Source: Oxalobacter sp.
Lineage (GTDB): Bacteria; Pseudomonadota; Gammaproteobacteria; Burkholderiales; Burkholderiaceae_D
Length of the DNA stretch: 48,092 nt
Assembly (NCBI GenBank): GCA_017524145.1
Contig: JAFWUI010000031.1
Span: forward strand, 1-48,092
Direction: 5' to 3'
The translations under genes and the position numbers were made by a program. Below are positions 1-8,557 of this stretch, piece by piece. Position 1 is the first letter of the stretch. Each line of letters opens with the position of its first letter. The notes beneath the pieces are model-generated. The model searched no databases. It had not been told where the DNA came from and saw nothing but the letters and a program-made list of their open reading frames with translations.

Positions 1-223
1 CCCGTTCTTCAACAACTACCGTCCACAGTTCTACTTCCGTACAACGGACGTTACCGGTGCGATCACCCTGCCGGCAGACAAGGAAATGGTCATGCCAGGT
101 GACAACGTCACCATCAGCGTCAAGCTGATCACTCCGATTGCAATGGAAGAAGGCCTGCGTTTCGCGATCCGCGAAGGTGGCCGTACCGTTGGTGCCGGTG
201 TTGTTACCAAAATCAACGAATGA
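1..223 (+). CDS. tuf: Elongation factor Tu, C-terminal end (partial)
   Basis: This is the last 73 codons of EF-Tu, read from base 2, with the TGA at 221-223; the 5' part lies outside the window. EF-Tu is the GTPase that carries aminoacyl-tRNA to the ribosomal A site. What is visible is the end of beta-barrel domain 3, with the characteristic [13 protein letters not shown] stretch, the MVMPGDNV turn, and a C-terminus ending [12 protein letters not shown] then TKINE. It sits 78 nt upstream of rpsJ, the usual str-operon end in Betaproteobacteria. Because such genomes often carry two tuf copies, I cannot tell which copy this is. Confidence 0.97.
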   Translation, partial: PFFNNYRPQFYFRTTDVTGAITLPADKEMVMPGDNVTISVKLITPIAMEEGLRFAIREGGRTVGAGVVTKINE

Positions 224-257
224 TCAATCCGTTGAGATAGGTTGTTTATGAAAAATG

Positions 258-280
258 CTGCGGATGAATGCCATCCGCAG
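258..280 (+). promoter_or_regulatory. Perfect 9-bp hairpin in the tuf-rpsJ spacer
   Basis: CTGCGGATG and CATCCGCAG pair perfectly around a 5-nt AATGC loop. No run of T follows, so it is not a standard terminator. It lies 21 nt before the rpsJ start and could be an mRNA processing or stability element separating the abundant tuf message from rpsJ. The role is inferred. Confidence 0.5.
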
Positions 281-301
281 CTCGTTCTTTAGAAAGATTA
301 T

Positions 302-613
302 ATGCAAAACCAGAAAATCCGCATCCGCCTCAAGGCATTCGACTATAAGCTGATTGACCAGTCTGCACAGGAAATCATTGATACTGCCAAACGTACCGGT
401 GCAGTTGTCAAGGGACCTGTCCCACTGCCAACCAGGATTGAACGTTTTGATGTCCTGCGTTCCCCTCACGTCAACAAGAAATCCCGTGACCAGTTTGAAA
501 TCAGGACCCATCAGCGTTTGATGGATATCATTGATCCAACTGACAAGACTGTTGACGCTTTGATGAAACTCGACCTGCCAGCTGGCGTTGATGTTGAAAT
601 CAAACTGCAGTAA
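302..613 (+). CDS. rpsJ: Small ribosomal subunit protein S10
   Basis: S10 is a 30S head protein that also acts as NusE in transcription antitermination complexes with NusB. The 103-residue product starts [19 protein letters not shown] and keeps the family signatures ([29 protein letters not shown]) in order at full length. It follows tuf by 78 nt and is separated from rplC by 141 nt, so it behaves as the last gene of the str group rather than the first gene of the S10 group as in E. coli. The ribosome binding site is weak (AGAAAGA). Confidence 0.98.
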   Translation: MQNQKIRIRLKAFDYKLIDQSAQEIIDTAKRTGAVVKGPVPLPTRIERFDVLRSPHVNKKSRDQFEIRTHQRLMDIIDPTDKTVDALMKLDLPAGVDVEIKLQ

Positions 614-618
614 TCCAT

Positions 619-741
619 CTGCATAGTTGCTATGCAGCTATTGTGCAAACGGCGCATTGAAGTTATAATGCGCCGCTTGAGCGTATCAGGACGACAGTCC
701 TGATGCACATGTAAAAACAGACCTGCCCAATCGTAGGCAGG
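619..741 (+). promoter_or_regulatory. Chain of four hairpins before rplC, candidate S10-operon leader
   Basis: Four consecutive perfect inverted repeats fill the gap: 619-637 (8-bp stem, 3-nt loop), 650-675 (9-bp stem, 8-nt loop), 685-704 (8-bp stem, loop GACA) and 722-741 (6-bp stem, 8-nt loop). The last ends 3 nt before the GGAG ribosome binding site of rplC. The second overlaps the -10 box of the candidate promoter, so only the last two would be in an mRNA from that promoter. In E. coli the S10 leader upstream of rpsJ is bound by L4; here rplC is first, so a relocated autoregulatory leader is a reasonable inference. Confidence 0.55.
641..669 (+). promoter_or_regulatory. Candidate sigma70 promoter of the rplC (S10) operon
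   Basis: TTGTGC at 641-646 and a consensus TATAAT at 664-669 are separated by 17 nt. Transcription would begin near 676, giving a leader of roughly 78 nt that contains the two hairpins at 685-704 and 722-741. The -10 box lies in the loop and 3' arm of the 650-675 inverted repeat. Confidence 0.6.
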
Positions 742-754
742 AACGGAGATAAAA

Positions 755-1405
755 ATGAGCCTAGGCCTTATCGGGCGTAAGGTTGGTATGATGCGTGTCT
801 TCACGGATGAGGGGGCGACAGTTCCTGTAACCGTGTTGGATGTATCCAACAACCGTATTACGCAAGTCAAAACAGCCGAAACAGACGGTTATACCGCTGT
901 CCAGGTTGCCTTCGGCAAACGCCGCCCTTCACGTGTCAATAAAGCTGCCGCTGGACACTTTGCAAAAGCAGGTGTTGAAGCAGGCACCATCCTGCGTGAA
1001 TTCCGCGTTGACGCCGCTGAAATTTCTGAACTGAAAGCCGGTGATGTCATCCCTGCCACACTTTTCGAAGTCGGTCAGAAGATTGATGTCCAGGGTGTTT
1101 CCATCGGTAAAGGTTATGCTGGCGGCATCAAGCGCCACAATTTCAGTTCCAACCGTGCTTCCCACGGTAATTCCCTGTCCCACAATGTTCCAGGTTCCAT
1201 CGGTATGAACCAGGATCCAGGTCGGGTTTTCAAGGGCAAGAAAATGACCGGTCATCTCGGTGATGTACTGAAGACAGTCCAGAATCTCGAAGTTGTCCGT
1301 GTTGATGTTGAACGCAACCTGCTGCTGGTCAAGGGAAGTGTTCCTGGTGCAGAAAATGCACAGGTCATTGTCCGTCCTGCGGCTAAAGCTAAAAAGGGGG
1401 CATAA
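755..1405 (+). CDS. rplC: Large ribosomal subunit protein L3
   Basis: L3 is an early-assembly 50S protein near the peptidyl transferase centre. The 216-residue product begins [20 protein letters not shown] and contains the long loop with [14 protein letters not shown] and [18 protein letters not shown] at about 127-168. The Gln near 153 sits in the motif that PrmB methylates in E. coli. Its ATG has a good GGAG site 6 nt upstream. It is the first gene after the promoter and hairpin region, and rplD starts 3 nt after its stop. Confidence 0.98.
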   Translation: MSLGLIGRKVGMMRVFTDEGATVPVTVLDVSNNRITQVKTAETDGYTAVQVAFGKRRPSRVNKAAAGHFAKAGVEAGTILREFRVDAAEISELKAGDVIPATLFEVGQKIDVQGVSIGKGYAGGIKRHNFSSNRASHGNSLSHNVPGSIGMNQDPGRVFKGKKMTGHLGDVLKTVQNLEVVRVDVERNLLLVKGSVPGAENAQVIVRPAAKAKKGA

Positions 1406-1408
1406 CAG

Positions 1409-2029
1409 ATGGAATTGAAGCTCCTTGGTGCCAATGATCAGGCTGCGGGTAAAGTCGAAGCGTCTGATAAAGTATTTGGCCGTGAATACAATGAAGCACT
1501 GATTCATCAGATCGTCGTTGCATTCCAGGCAAACGCCAGGACTGCTGACCGCCAGCAGAAAAACCGTGAAACCGTCAAGCACAGTACCAAGAAACCATGG
1601 CGTCAGAAAGGTACCGGCCGTGCCCGTAGCGGTATGAGTTCTTCCCCGCTGTGGCGTGGAGGTGGCCGTGCATTCCCGAATACACCTGATGAAAACTTCT
1701 CTCAGAAGGTCAACAAGAAGATGTACCGTGTGGGTCTGTGCTCCATCCTTTCCCAGCTCGTCCGCGAAGGCCGGCTGTCTGTAGTGGAAGACCTGACGAT
1801 TGATGCGCCAAAAACCAAGATTCTGGTTCAGAAACTGAAAGGCTATGGTCTGGACTCCGTACTGGTCATTACAGATAACTTTGATGAAAATCTGTATCTG
1901 GCATCCCGTAATCTGGGCAATGTATTGGTACTGGAACCTCATCAGGCTGATCCAGTCTCTCTCGTATATTTCAAGAATGTGCTGATCACCAAAGGCGCAC
2001 TCGCAAAGGTTGAGGAGATGCTGGCATGA
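1409..2029 (+). CDS. rplD: Large ribosomal subunit protein L4
   Basis: L4 lines the peptide exit tunnel and in E. coli also represses the S10 operon at transcription and translation. The 206-residue product has the family's extended loop ([19 protein letters not shown] followed by LWRGGGRAF) at about 54-84. Its ATG lies 3 nt after the rplC stop with a purine-rich AAGGGGG site. The last codons overlap rplW by 4 nt (ATGA), implying coupled translation. It would be the obvious ligand for the leader upstream of rplC. Confidence 0.98.
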   Translation: MELKLLGANDQAAGKVEASDKVFGREYNEALIHQIVVAFQANARTADRQQKNRETVKHSTKKPWRQKGTGRARSGMSSSPLWRGGGRAFPNTPDENFSQKVNKKMYRVGLCSILSQLVREGRLSVVEDLTIDAPKTKILVQKLKGYGLDSVLVITDNFDENLYLASRNLGNVLVLEPHQADPVSLVYFKNVLITKGALAKVEEMLA

Positions 2030-2343
2030 ACGCTGCTGTGAAATTTAGTGAAGAACGTCTGATGAAGGTCTTGCTGGCTCCTGTTGTTTCAGAAAAGGCA
2101 ACCTTTATCGCTGATAAGTATGAGCAGGTCATCTTCCGTGTGGTGAAAGATGCAACCAAGCCTGAAATCAAGGCGGCTGTAGAAAGCCTGTTCAAGGTTG
2201 AAGTTGAATCTGTCAAGGTCCTGAACCGTCAGGGTAAGGTGAAACGTGCCCGTCATGGTTTTGGCCGTAAGAACAGCCAGAAACTGGCTTACGTATGCCT
2301 CAAGCCTGGTCAGGAAATCAACTTTGTTGAGGAGGCTAAATAA
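2026..2343 (+). CDS. rplW: Large ribosomal subunit protein L23
   Basis: L23 sits at the tunnel exit and is the docking site for trigger factor and SRP. The 105-residue product has the family core ([15 protein letters not shown], then VNRQGKVKR-like and [13 protein letters not shown] segments). The start overlaps the rplD stop in an ATGA, and its own TAA overlaps the rplB ATG by one base (TAATG). A short N-terminal stretch before the [10 protein letters not shown] core makes it slightly longer than the E. coli protein. Confidence 0.97.
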   Translation: MNAAVKFSEERLMKVLLAPVVSEKATFIADKYEQVIFRVVKDATKPEIKAAVESLFKVEVESVKVLNRQGKVKRARHGFGRKNSQKLAYVCLKPGQEINFVEEAK

Positions 2344-3170
2344 TGGCAATCGTTAAAACCAAACCAACTTCTCCTGGACGCAGGGGTGTTGTCAAGGTGG
2401 TTCATCCTGAGCTCTATAAAGGACGTCCACTGGCTTCCCTGGTTGAAAAGAAAAGCAAGAGTGCAGGCCGTAACAACTACGGTCATATCACAACCCGTCA
2501 TCTGGGAGGTGGCCATAAGCACCATTACCGTATCGTGGATTTCCGCCGGAACAAGGATGGTATCCCAGCGAAGGTTGAACGTATTGAATACGATCCAAAC
2601 CGTACAGCATTCATCGCATTGCTCTGCTATGCTGATGGCGAACGCCGCTACATCATTGCCCCTAAGGGTCTGTCAGTCGGTGACCAGGTCATGAATGGTT
2701 CTGAAGCACCGATCAAGGCTGGCAATGCATTGCCTCTGCGGAATATCCCTGTCGGTACAACCATCCACTGCATCGAAATGTTGCCAGGAAAGGGTGCACA
2801 GATGATCCGCACCGCTGGTGCATCTGCTGTCCTGCTGGCACGTGAAGGTTCTTATGCACAGATCCGGCTCCGTTCCGGTGAAGTCAGGAGGGTGCTGATT
2901 GAATGCCGCGCTGCTGTCGGTGAAGTCAGCAACTCAGACCATAACCTGGAAAAACTGGGTAAAGCGGGTGCAAAGCGCTGGCGTGGTATCCGTCCTACCG
3001 TCCGCGGTGTTGTCATGAATCCTGTTGACCATCCACATGGTGGTGGTGAAGGCAGGACTTCCGGTGGCCGTCATCCTGTAACCCCATGGGGACAGAAGAC
3101 GAAGGGTCTGAAGACGCGCAGCAACAAGCGTACGAACTCTATGATCATTTCCCGTCGGAACAAGAAATAA
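2343..3170 (+). CDS. rplB: Large ribosomal subunit protein L2
   Basis: L2 is required for subunit association and peptidyl transfer. The 275-residue length is normal. Visible are the N-terminal [12 protein letters not shown] segment, the [22 protein letters not shown] basic region and the conserved C-terminal loop [18 protein letters not shown] at about 225-242, which reaches toward the active site. It shares one base with the rplW stop; rpsS follows after 10 nt. Confidence 0.98.
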   Translation: MAIVKTKPTSPGRRGVVKVVHPELYKGRPLASLVEKKSKSAGRNNYGHITTRHLGGGHKHHYRIVDFRRNKDGIPAKVERIEYDPNRTAFIALLCYADGERRYIIAPKGLSVGDQVMNGSEAPIKAGNALPLRNIPVGTTIHCIEMLPGKGAQMIRTAGASAVLLAREGSYAQIRLRSGEVRRVLIECRAAVGEVSNSDHNLEKLGKAGAKRWRGIRPTVRGVVMNPVDHPHGGGEGRTSGGRHPVTPWGQKTKGLKTRSNKRTNSMIISRRNKK

Positions 3171-3180
3171 AGGGTAGCAA

Positions 3181-3456
3181 ATGACACGTTCATTAAAAAA
3201 AGGACCATTCTGCGATGCCCATCTGATCAGCAAGGTTGAAGCTGCGCAGGCATCCAAGGATAAACGACCAATCAAAACCTGGTCCCGTCGGTCAACAATC
3301 ATGCCGGACTTTATCGGGCTGACCATTGCTGTCCATAACGGCAGACAGCATGTGCCTGTATATATCTCCGAAAATATGGTAGGTCATAAACTGGGCGAAT
3401 TTGCTCTGACCAGAACCTTCAAAGGTCATGCCGCCGATAAAAAAGCTAAGAAATAG
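3181..3456 (+). CDS. rpsS: Small ribosomal subunit protein S19
   Basis: S19 forms a complex with S13 in the 30S head near the A-site tRNA. The 91-residue product begins [20 protein letters not shown] and carries the family motifs [15 protein letters not shown] and [15 protein letters not shown]. It sits 10 nt after rplB and 8 nt before rplV in the tightly packed S10 cluster. Confidence 0.98.
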   Translation: MTRSLKKGPFCDAHLISKVEAAQASKDKRPIKTWSRRSTIMPDFIGLTIAVHNGRQHVPVYISENMVGHKLGEFALTRTFKGHAADKKAKK

Positions 3457-3464
3457 GATATAAG

Positions 3465-3794
3465 ATGCAGACTAAAGCTTCTCTCCGTGGCGTACATTTA
3501 TCAGCGCAGAAAGGTCGTCTTGTCGCCGATTTGATCCGTGGCAAGAAAGTCGACCAGGCTCTGGATATTTTGACATTTACGCCTAACAAGGGTGCTGCCA
3601 TCATCAAGAAAGTGCTCGAATCCGCAATTGCGAATGCAGAACACAACGATGGTGCAGACATTGATGAACTGAAAGTATCCTCCATCTATGTGGAAAAGGG
3701 TGCTGTCATGAAACGTTACTCCGCCCGTGCAAAGGGTAGGGGTGACCGTATTACCAAACAGACATGTCACATCTATGTGACAGTCGGAGACTAA
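3465..3794 (+). CDS. rplV: Large ribosomal subunit protein L22
   Basis: L22 contacts all 23S rRNA domains, and its beta hairpin lines the exit tunnel, the site of some macrolide-resistance changes. The 109-residue product includes [16 protein letters not shown] near the start and the hairpin [20 protein letters not shown] at about 80-99, with no deletion visible in the hairpin. It is 8 nt after rpsS and 10 nt before rpsC. Confidence 0.97.
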   Translation: MQTKASLRGVHLSAQKGRLVADLIRGKKVDQALDILTFTPNKGAAIIKKVLESAIANAEHNDGADIDELKVSSIYVEKGAVMKRYSARAKGRGDRITKQTCHIYVTVGD

Positions 3795-3804
3795 GGGGGT
3801 CACG

Positions 3805-4617
3805 ATGGGACAAAAGATACATCCGACAGGTTTCCGTCTGGCAGTTGCGCGCAACTGGGCTTCACGTTGGTACGCTGGCAACAACAACTTTGCCGGTATG
3901 CTGAATGAAGACCTGCAGGCACGTAATTACCTGAGAAAGAAACTGAAGAACGCTTCTGTCGGTCAGGTCGTCATCGAACGCCCTGCCAAGAATGCACGTT
4001 TTACTATTTTCAGCTCTCGTCCAGGTGTTGTCATTGGCAAGAAAGGTGAAGACATTGAAGTTCTGAAGAACGAGCTCTCCAATATCATGGGCGTTCCTGT
4101 CCATGTCAATATTGAAGAAATCCGTAAGCCAGAAATCCATGCACAGCTGATTGCCGATTCAATCACCCAGCAGCTGGAAAAACGCATCATGTTCCGCCGC
4201 GCAATGCGCCGCGCAATGCAGAATGCGATGCGTCTGGGTGCCGTTGGTGTCAAGATCATGTCTTCCGGGCGCCTGAACGGTATTGAAATTGCACGTACTG
4301 AGTGGTACCGCGAAGGACGGGTACCTCTGCATACCCTCCGTGCTGATATCGATTATGGTTTCTCTGAAGCGCAGACCACTTACGGCATCATTGGTGTCAA
4401 GGTCTGGGTTTACAAGGGTGACCGTCTGGCAAATGGCCAGGCACCAAAACTGGATGCGCCAGAAGATGACAAGAAACGCCGTGGCCCAAGACGTGATGAC
4501 CGTCCTGGCAGACAGCGTGTAAGAAGAGCTGAAGCAGGTGACAATGCTAAACGCGTACGTACCCGTCGTGCAGAACCAGCTGCAGCACCTTCCCAGGCTG
4601 AAACAGCAGGAGAATAA
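3805..4617 (+). CDS. rpsC: Small ribosomal subunit protein S3, with long C-terminal tail
   Basis: S3 lies at the mRNA entry channel and takes part in mRNA unwinding. The 270-residue product starts [20 protein letters not shown] and has a type II KH domain with the GxxG-type loop [16 protein letters not shown] at about 75-90. It is longer than E. coli S3 (233 residues) because of a charged, low-complexity tail rich in Lys, Arg, Asp, Glu and Ala from about residue 212. Such tails are common in betaproteobacterial S3. rplP starts 2 nt after the stop. Confidence 0.98.
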   Translation: MGQKIHPTGFRLAVARNWASRWYAGNNNFAGMLNEDLQARNYLRKKLKNASVGQVVIERPAKNARFTIFSSRPGVVIGKKGEDIEVLKNELSNIMGVPVHVNIEEIRKPEIHAQLIADSITQQLEKRIMFRRAMRRAMQNAMRLGAVGVKIMSSGRLNGIEIARTEWYREGRVPLHTLRADIDYGFSEAQTTYGIIGVKVWVYKGDRLANGQAPKLDAPEDDKKRRGPRRDDRPGRQRVRRAEAGDNAKRVRTRRAEPAAAPSQAETAGE

Positions 4618-4619
4618 TT

Positions 4620-5039
4620 ATGTTGCAACCATCCCGTAGAAAATATAGGAAAGAGCAGAAGGGCCGCAATACTGGGATTTCCCATGAAAAAGGCACCAGT
4701 GTCTCTTTCGGTGATTTTGGTTTGAAAGCCGTTGGCCGTGGCCGTCTGACTGCCCGTCAGATTGAAGCAGCACGCCGTGCGATGACCCGTCACATCAAGA
4801 GAGGTGGGCGCATCTGGATCCGTGTTTTCCCTGACAAGCCGATTTCTTCCAAACCTGCTGAAGTCCGTATGGGTAGCGGTAAGGGTAATCCAGAATACTG
4901 GGTTGCAGAAATCCGCCCAGGCAAGGTCCTGTATGAAATGGACGGTGTTGATGAAGCTCTGGCAAGGGAGGCATTCAGGCTTGCGGCTGCAAAACTGCCA
5001 TTGCCGACTACATTTGTCGTCCGTCAGATTGGACAGTGA
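4620..5039 (+). CDS. rplP: Large ribosomal subunit protein L16
   Basis: L16 positions the CCA end of A-site tRNA at the peptidyl transferase centre. The 139-residue product begins [16 protein letters not shown] and holds the conserved [20 protein letters not shown] segment and the loop [19 protein letters not shown]. Its ATG is 2 nt after the rpsC stop; a start this close to the preceding stop suggests coupling. rpmC follows after 12 nt. Confidence 0.98.
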   Translation: MLQPSRRKYRKEQKGRNTGISHEKGTSVSFGDFGLKAVGRGRLTARQIEAARRAMTRHIKRGGRIWIRVFPDKPISSKPAEVRMGSGKGNPEYWVAEIRPGKVLYEMDGVDEALAREAFRLAAAKLPLPTTFVVRQIGQ

Positions 5040-5051
5040 TAAGGAGGAAAC

Positions 5052-5243
5052 ATGAAAGCATCTGATTTGCGCTCCAAGACTGAAGCAGAACTGAAGACAG
5101 AGCTGAATGGTCTCCTGAAAGCTCAATTTGGCCTGCGTATGCAGCTTGCAACCCAGCAGCTGACCAATACTTCCCAGCTGAAGAAGGTCAAGAGGGATAT
5201 TGCTCGGGTTAAAACCGTTCTGACTGAAAAAGGTAAAGCATAA
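5052..5243 (+). CDS. rpmC: Large ribosomal subunit protein L29
   Basis: L29 sits beside L23 at the tunnel exit and forms an antiparallel helical hairpin. The 63-residue product ([20 protein letters not shown], later [20 protein letters not shown]) is of family length and helical throughout. An AAGGAGG site lies just upstream of the ATG. Its TAA shares a base with the rpsQ start (TAATG). Confidence 0.97.
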   Translation: MKASDLRSKTEAELKTELNGLLKAQFGLRMQLATQQLTNTSQLKKVKRDIARVKTVLTEKGKA

Positions 5244-5515
5244 TGAACGATCAGGTAAAAACTGCGCTTAAGCGTACTCTGATGGGCAAGGTTGTCTCAG
5301 ACAAGATGGACAAGACCGTCTCTGTCTTGGTAGAACGCCGCGTCAAGCATCCGCTGTATGGGAAGATTGTCCGCCGTTCCAAGAAATATCTTGCACACGA
5401 CGAAGCCAACCAGGCCAAGGTAGGCGATATTGTTGAGATTCAGGAAAGCCGTCCTATTTCCAAGAACAAGTCCTGGGTACTCAGTAAAGTGGTTGAAGTT
5501 GCACAGGTTATCTAA
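5243..5515 (+). CDS. rpsQ: Small ribosomal subunit protein S17
   Basis: S17 is a primary 16S rRNA-binding protein with an OB fold. The 90-residue product has the core motifs [20 protein letters not shown], then [14 protein letters not shown] and [18 protein letters not shown]. It overlaps the rpmC stop by one base. It is the last gene before the intrinsic terminator at 5551-5588, so it closes the S10 transcription unit here. Confidence 0.97.
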   Translation: MNDQVKTALKRTLMGKVVSDKMDKTVSVLVERRVKHPLYGKIVRRSKKYLAHDEANQAKVGDIVEIQESRPISKNKSWVLSKVVEVAQVI

Positions 5516-5550
5516 TAACGCTTGCAATTCATTCTACTTGATGTAATAAT

Positions 5551-5588
5551 AAAGGACTCTGCCCGCTTTTCGGGTGGAGTCCTTTTTT
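5551..5588 (+). terminator. Strong intrinsic terminator between rpsQ and rplN
   Basis: AAAGGACTC pairs with GAGTCCTTT, continued inward by two G-U pairs and CCCG with CGGG, around a 5-nt CTTTT loop. The stem is about 15 bp and runs directly into a T tract ending at 5588. It separates the S10 genes from the spc genes, which in many bacteria form a single transcript. Confidence 0.85.
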
Positions 5589-5599
5589 CACGACACCCA

Positions 5600-5636
5600 A
5601 TCAGTCCTTCTCTGGACTGGCGGGACCAAGACTGAT
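5600..5636 (+). promoter_or_regulatory. Two mutually exclusive stems upstream of rplN
   Basis: CAGTCC at 5602-5607 can pair with GGACTG at 5614-5619 (6-nt loop). Alternatively ATCAGTC at 5600-5606 can pair with GACTGAT at 5630-5636. The two structures share the same 5' arm, the layout of a two-state RNA switch or autoregulatory leader. It lies between the terminator and the rplN start, about 40 nt before the ATG. No convincing promoter is visible between 5589 and 5676, so whether this is transcribed by read-through or from its own promoter is open. Confidence 0.4.
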
Positions 5637-5676
5637 CATCAGGGAACTGGTGAATTAAGTTGGGAAAGAAATAATT

Positions 5677-6045
5677 ATGATTCAGACAGAAAGCCGTTTA
5701 AAAGTGGCCGACAATACGGGTGCCCGCGAAGTGCTCTGTATTAAGATCCTGGGCGGTTCACACCGCCGTTATGCTCAGGTCGGCGATGTTATCAAGGTAA
5801 CAGTAAAAAGCGCTGCCCCACGTGGCAGGGTAAAAAAAGGTGAAATCTACAATGCCGTTGTTGTACGTACTGCAAAGGGCGTACGCCGTGCTGATGGTTC
5901 ACTGATTAAATTCGATGAGGGGGCGGCTGTTCTGCTGAACGCCAAGCTCGAACCTATCGGAACTCGTATTTTTGGACCGGTTACCCGTGAGCTGCGTACC
6001 GAAAAATTCATGAAAATCGTTTCACTTGCGCCGGAAGTGCTGTAA
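5677..6045 (+). CDS. rplN: Large ribosomal subunit protein L14
   Basis: L14 lies at the subunit interface, contacts 16S rRNA and is the binding site for the silencing factor RsfS. The 122-residue product begins [19 protein letters not shown] and includes [20 protein letters not shown] and the C-terminal [16 protein letters not shown]. It is the first gene after the rpsQ terminator, with a 161-nt gap, so it heads the spc group here. Confidence 0.98.
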   Translation: MIQTESRLKVADNTGAREVLCIKILGGSHRRYAQVGDVIKVTVKSAAPRGRVKKGEIYNAVVVRTAKGVRRADGSLIKFDEGAAVLLNAKLEPIGTRIFGPVTRELRTEKFMKIVSLAPEVL

Positions 6046-6054
6046 GGGGGAGAT

Positions 6055-6369
6055 ATGAAGAAAATTCGCAAAGGCGATGAAGTGATCGTTCTGACCGGAA
6101 AAGACAAGGGGAAACGTGGCAAGGTTGAACGCGTTATCGATGACCGTGTTGTCGTTGCCGGTGTCAATGTTGCAAAGAAGACTATCAAGCCAAATCCTAT
6201 GACGGGTGCAACTGGTGGTATTGAAGACAAGCTCATGCCAATCCATGTTTCCAATGTTGCCCTTTTCAATGAAAAGGCTGGCAAGGCAGATCGTGTTGGC
6301 TTTAAAGAAGTGGATGGCAAGAAAGTCCGTGTCTTTAAATCAAATGGTGAAGTGGTCGAGGCTAAATAA
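6055..6369 (+). CDS. rplX: Large ribosomal subunit protein L24
   Basis: L24 is one of the two assembly-initiator proteins of the 50S subunit. The 104-residue product starts with the KOW motif ([20 protein letters not shown]) at residues 2-21, followed by [19 protein letters not shown] and a basic C-terminus. It begins 9 nt after rplN behind an AGGGGGAG-type site, and rplE starts 2 nt after its stop. Confidence 0.98.
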   Translation: MKKIRKGDEVIVLTGKDKGKRGKVERVIDDRVVVAGVNVAKKTIKPNPMTGATGGIEDKLMPIHVSNVALFNEKAGKADRVGFKEVDGKKVRVFKSNGEVVEAK

Positions 6370-6371
6370 CT

Positions 6372-6911
6372 ATGGCACGTTTACAGGATATATATAAAGA
6401 GAAAATTGTTGCCGACCTGATGGCAAAATTTTCCTACAAATCTTCGATGGAAGTCCCTCGGATTACCAAAATCACGTTGAACATGGGGCTGTCCGAAGCT
6501 GTTGCAGACAAGAAGGTAATCGAGCATGCAACTGAAGACCTGGCGAAGATTGCCGGTCAGAAGCCAGTTGTGACAAAGGCCCGCAAATCTATTGCAGGGT
6601 TCAAGATCCGTGAAGGCTACCCAATCGGCTGTATGGTTACCCTGCGTGGAGCAAGAATGTATGAATTCCTCGACAGGCTGGTAACCATTGCGCTGCCGCG
6701 GGTACGCGATTTCCGTGGTGTCAATGGCCGTTCTTTCGATGGGCGCGGCAACTACAACCTCGGCATCAAGGAACAGATTATTTTCCCTGAAATCGAATAC
6801 GATAAGATTGATGCCCTGCGCGGTCTGAATATCAGCATCACCACGACTGCCAAAACCGATGAAGAGGCTAAGGCGCTTCTTTCCGCATTTAAATTCCCAT
6901 TTAGGAACTGA
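6372..6911 (+). CDS. rplE: Large ribosomal subunit protein L5
   Basis: L5 binds 5S rRNA and forms part of the central protuberance, contacting P-site tRNA. The 179-residue length is typical. Visible motifs are [38 protein letters not shown] and the C-terminal [20 protein letters not shown]. It lies 2 nt after rplX and 6 nt before rpsN. Confidence 0.98.
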   Translation: MARLQDIYKEKIVADLMAKFSYKSSMEVPRITKITLNMGLSEAVADKKVIEHATEDLAKIAGQKPVVTKARKSIAGFKIREGYPIGCMVTLRGARMYEFLDRLVTIALPRVRDFRGVNGRSFDGRGNYNLGIKEQIIFPEIEYDKIDALRGLNISITTTAKTDEEAKALLSAFKFPFRN

Positions 6912-6917
6912 TAAGCC

Positions 6918-7223
6918 ATGGCAAAGTTGTCATTAATCAACCGTGAATTGAAACGTGCTGCACTCGTGAAGAAATATGCAGCAAAACGCGCTGAACTCAA
7001 AGCTATCATCGACGACCAGAGTAAGTCTGAAGAAGAACGTTACGAAGCTCGTCTGAAACTGCAGGCGTTGCCACGCAATGCGAACCCTACCCGCCAGCGT
7101 AACCGCTGTGCTTTGACCGGTCGCCCCCGTGGTACTTTCCGTAAATTTGGCCTGGGACGCACCAAGTTGCGTGAATACGCAATGAACGGTGAAATCCCCG
7201 GCATTACTAAAGCTAGCTGGTAA
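6918..7223 (+). CDS. rpsN: Small ribosomal subunit protein S14, zinc-free type
   Basis: S14 is a late-assembly protein of the 30S head next to S3 and S10. The 101-residue product has the C-terminal signature [25 protein letters not shown] then ITKASW (split here for length) and only one Cys, so it is the long form without the CxxC zinc ribbon. It follows rplE by 6 nt and precedes rpsH by 15 nt. Confidence 0.97.
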   Translation: MAKLSLINRELKRAALVKKYAAKRAELKAIIDDQSKSEEERYEARLKLQALPRNANPTRQRNRCALTGRPRGTFRKFGLGRTKLREYAMNGEIPGITKASW

Positions 7224-7238
7224 GCAGGAGGAATTGTT

Positions 7239-7634
7239 ATGAGTATGAGCGATCCTATCGCAGATATGCTGACTCGCATCCGTAATGCGCAGCAGGTCAA
7301 GAAAAATTCTGTGGCAATGCCGTCCTCCAAGGTCAAGGTGGCAATTGCGACTGTCTTGAAAGATGAAGGCTATATTGATTCTTTCAGTGTTACAGAAGAA
7401 GCCGGCAAGGCTGAATTGAACATTGGCCTGAAATATTATGTTGGCCGTCCTGTTATTGAACGTCTGGAACGGGTTTCCCGTCCAGGTCTCCGTATCTATA
7501 AGGGACGCGATGAGTTGCCTAGCGTCATGAATGGTCTGGGCGTTGCAATCATCTCTACTTCCAAAGGTGTCATGACTGACCGTAAGGCCAGGGCAACCGG
7601 TGTAGGTGGTGAAGTTCTCTGCTATGTTGCCTAA
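7239..7634 (+). CDS. rpsH: Small ribosomal subunit protein S8
   Basis: S8 binds helix 21 of 16S rRNA and in E. coli represses the spc operon by binding its mRNA. The 131-residue product begins [18 protein letters not shown] and ends with the family motif [20 protein letters not shown] then VLCYVA. A strong AGGAGGA site precedes it. I see no obvious imitation of the S8 target at the 2-nt rplX-rplE junction, where the E. coli site lies. Confidence 0.98.
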   Translation: MSMSDPIADMLTRIRNAQQVKKNSVAMPSSKVKVAIATVLKDEGYIDSFSVTEEAGKAELNIGLKYYVGRPVIERLERVSRPGLRIYKGRDELPSVMNGLGVAIISTSKGVMTDRKARATGVGGEVLCYVA

Positions 7635-7644
7635 GGAGTGAAGT

Positions 7645-8178
7645 ATGTCTAGAGTTGGAAAAATGCAGATTGCAATTCCTAGTGGAACGACAGCATCTAT
7701 CGAAGGGAACAAAGTCACCGTCAAAGGTGCGCAGGGTTCCATGACCCGGGTCTTCAGTGATCTGGTGACCATCAAGGAAGACGGCGGAATGTTGAAGGTT
7801 GAGGCCGTCAACAATACCCGTGAAGCTTCTGCCATGTGGGGTACAAGCCGTGCACTGCTGAACAACATGGTTGTTGGTGTCAGCAAGGGGTTTGAAAAGC
7901 GCTTGGCTTTGGTTGGTGTTGGCTACCGTGCACAGGCACAGGGCAGCAAGCTGAACCTGTCGCTGGGTTATTCCCATCCTATCATCCATGAAATGCCGGA
8001 AGGCATCAAATGCGAAACCCCTTCCCCAACGGAAATCGTTGTCAAGGGCGTTGACAAGCATCTGGTTGGGCAGGTGGCAGCAGACATCCGTGCATACCGT
8101 AAACCTGAACCTTATAAGGGCAAGGGGGTCCGCTATGCTGATGAATATGTCAAGATCAAAGAAACTAAGAAGAAGTAA
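7645..8178 (+). CDS. rplF: Large ribosomal subunit protein L6
   Basis: L6 lies at the base of the L7/L12 stalk next to the sarcin-ricin loop. The 177-residue product contains two tandem L6 folds, ending in the C-terminal signature [20 protein letters not shown] then [13 protein letters not shown]. Spacing to rpsH is 10 nt with an AAGGAG site. Confidence 0.98.
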   Translation: MSRVGKMQIAIPSGTTASIEGNKVTVKGAQGSMTRVFSDLVTIKEDGGMLKVEAVNNTREASAMWGTSRALLNNMVVGVSKGFEKRLALVGVGYRAQAQGSKLNLSLGYSHPIIHEMPEGIKCETPSPTEIVVKGVDKHLVGQVAADIRAYRKPEPYKGKGVRYADEYVKIKETKKK

Positions 8179-8190
8179 TAGGGGCAATTG

Positions 8191-8547
8191 ATGAACAAGA
8201 AAGAATCTCGTTTGCGCCGTGGACGTCAGGCACGAATCAAGATTGCTGTCCTGAAAGCAACACGTTTATCGGTACACCGTACCAATCAGCACATTTATGC
8301 AAATATTATTGGCCCTGACGCAAAGGTCTTGGCTGCTTCTTCTACCCTGCAGGCAGATGTCCGCGAAGAATTGGGTGGCAAGAGCGGTGGCAATGTCGCA
8401 GCAGCACAGATTGTTGGCAGGAAGATTGCTGAGAAGGCTATCAAGGCTGGAATTACTGAAGTCGCTTTTGATCGCTCTGGTTTCAGATACCACGGTCGTG
8501 TAAAAGCATTGGCTGAAGCTGCCCGCGAGGCAGGTTTGAAGTTCTAA
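8191..8547 (+). CDS. rplR: Large ribosomal subunit protein L18
   Basis: L18 binds 5S rRNA and delivers it to the 50S subunit with L5. The 118-residue product starts [18 protein letters not shown] and includes [16 protein letters not shown] and the C-terminal [24 protein letters not shown] codon lies directly before the ATG, but the ATG at 8191, 6 nt after an AGGGG site, gives the normal N-terminus and is preferred. Confidence 0.97.
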   Translation: MNKKESRLRRGRQARIKIAVLKATRLSVHRTNQHIYANIIGPDAKVLAASSTLQADVREELGGKSGGNVAAAQIVGRKIAEKAIKAGITEVAFDRSGFRYHGRVKALAEAAREAGLKF

Positions 8548-8557
8548 GGAAATAACC

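Noticed and set aside
929-1942. Open frame of 337 codons on the minus strand across rplC and rplD
   Set aside because: Antisense shadow of highly biased ribosomal genes; no family resemblance, crosses two real genes.
6933-7886. Open frame of 317 codons on the minus strand over rpsN, rpsH and rplF
   Set aside because: Antisense to three conserved genes; product has no recognisable domain.
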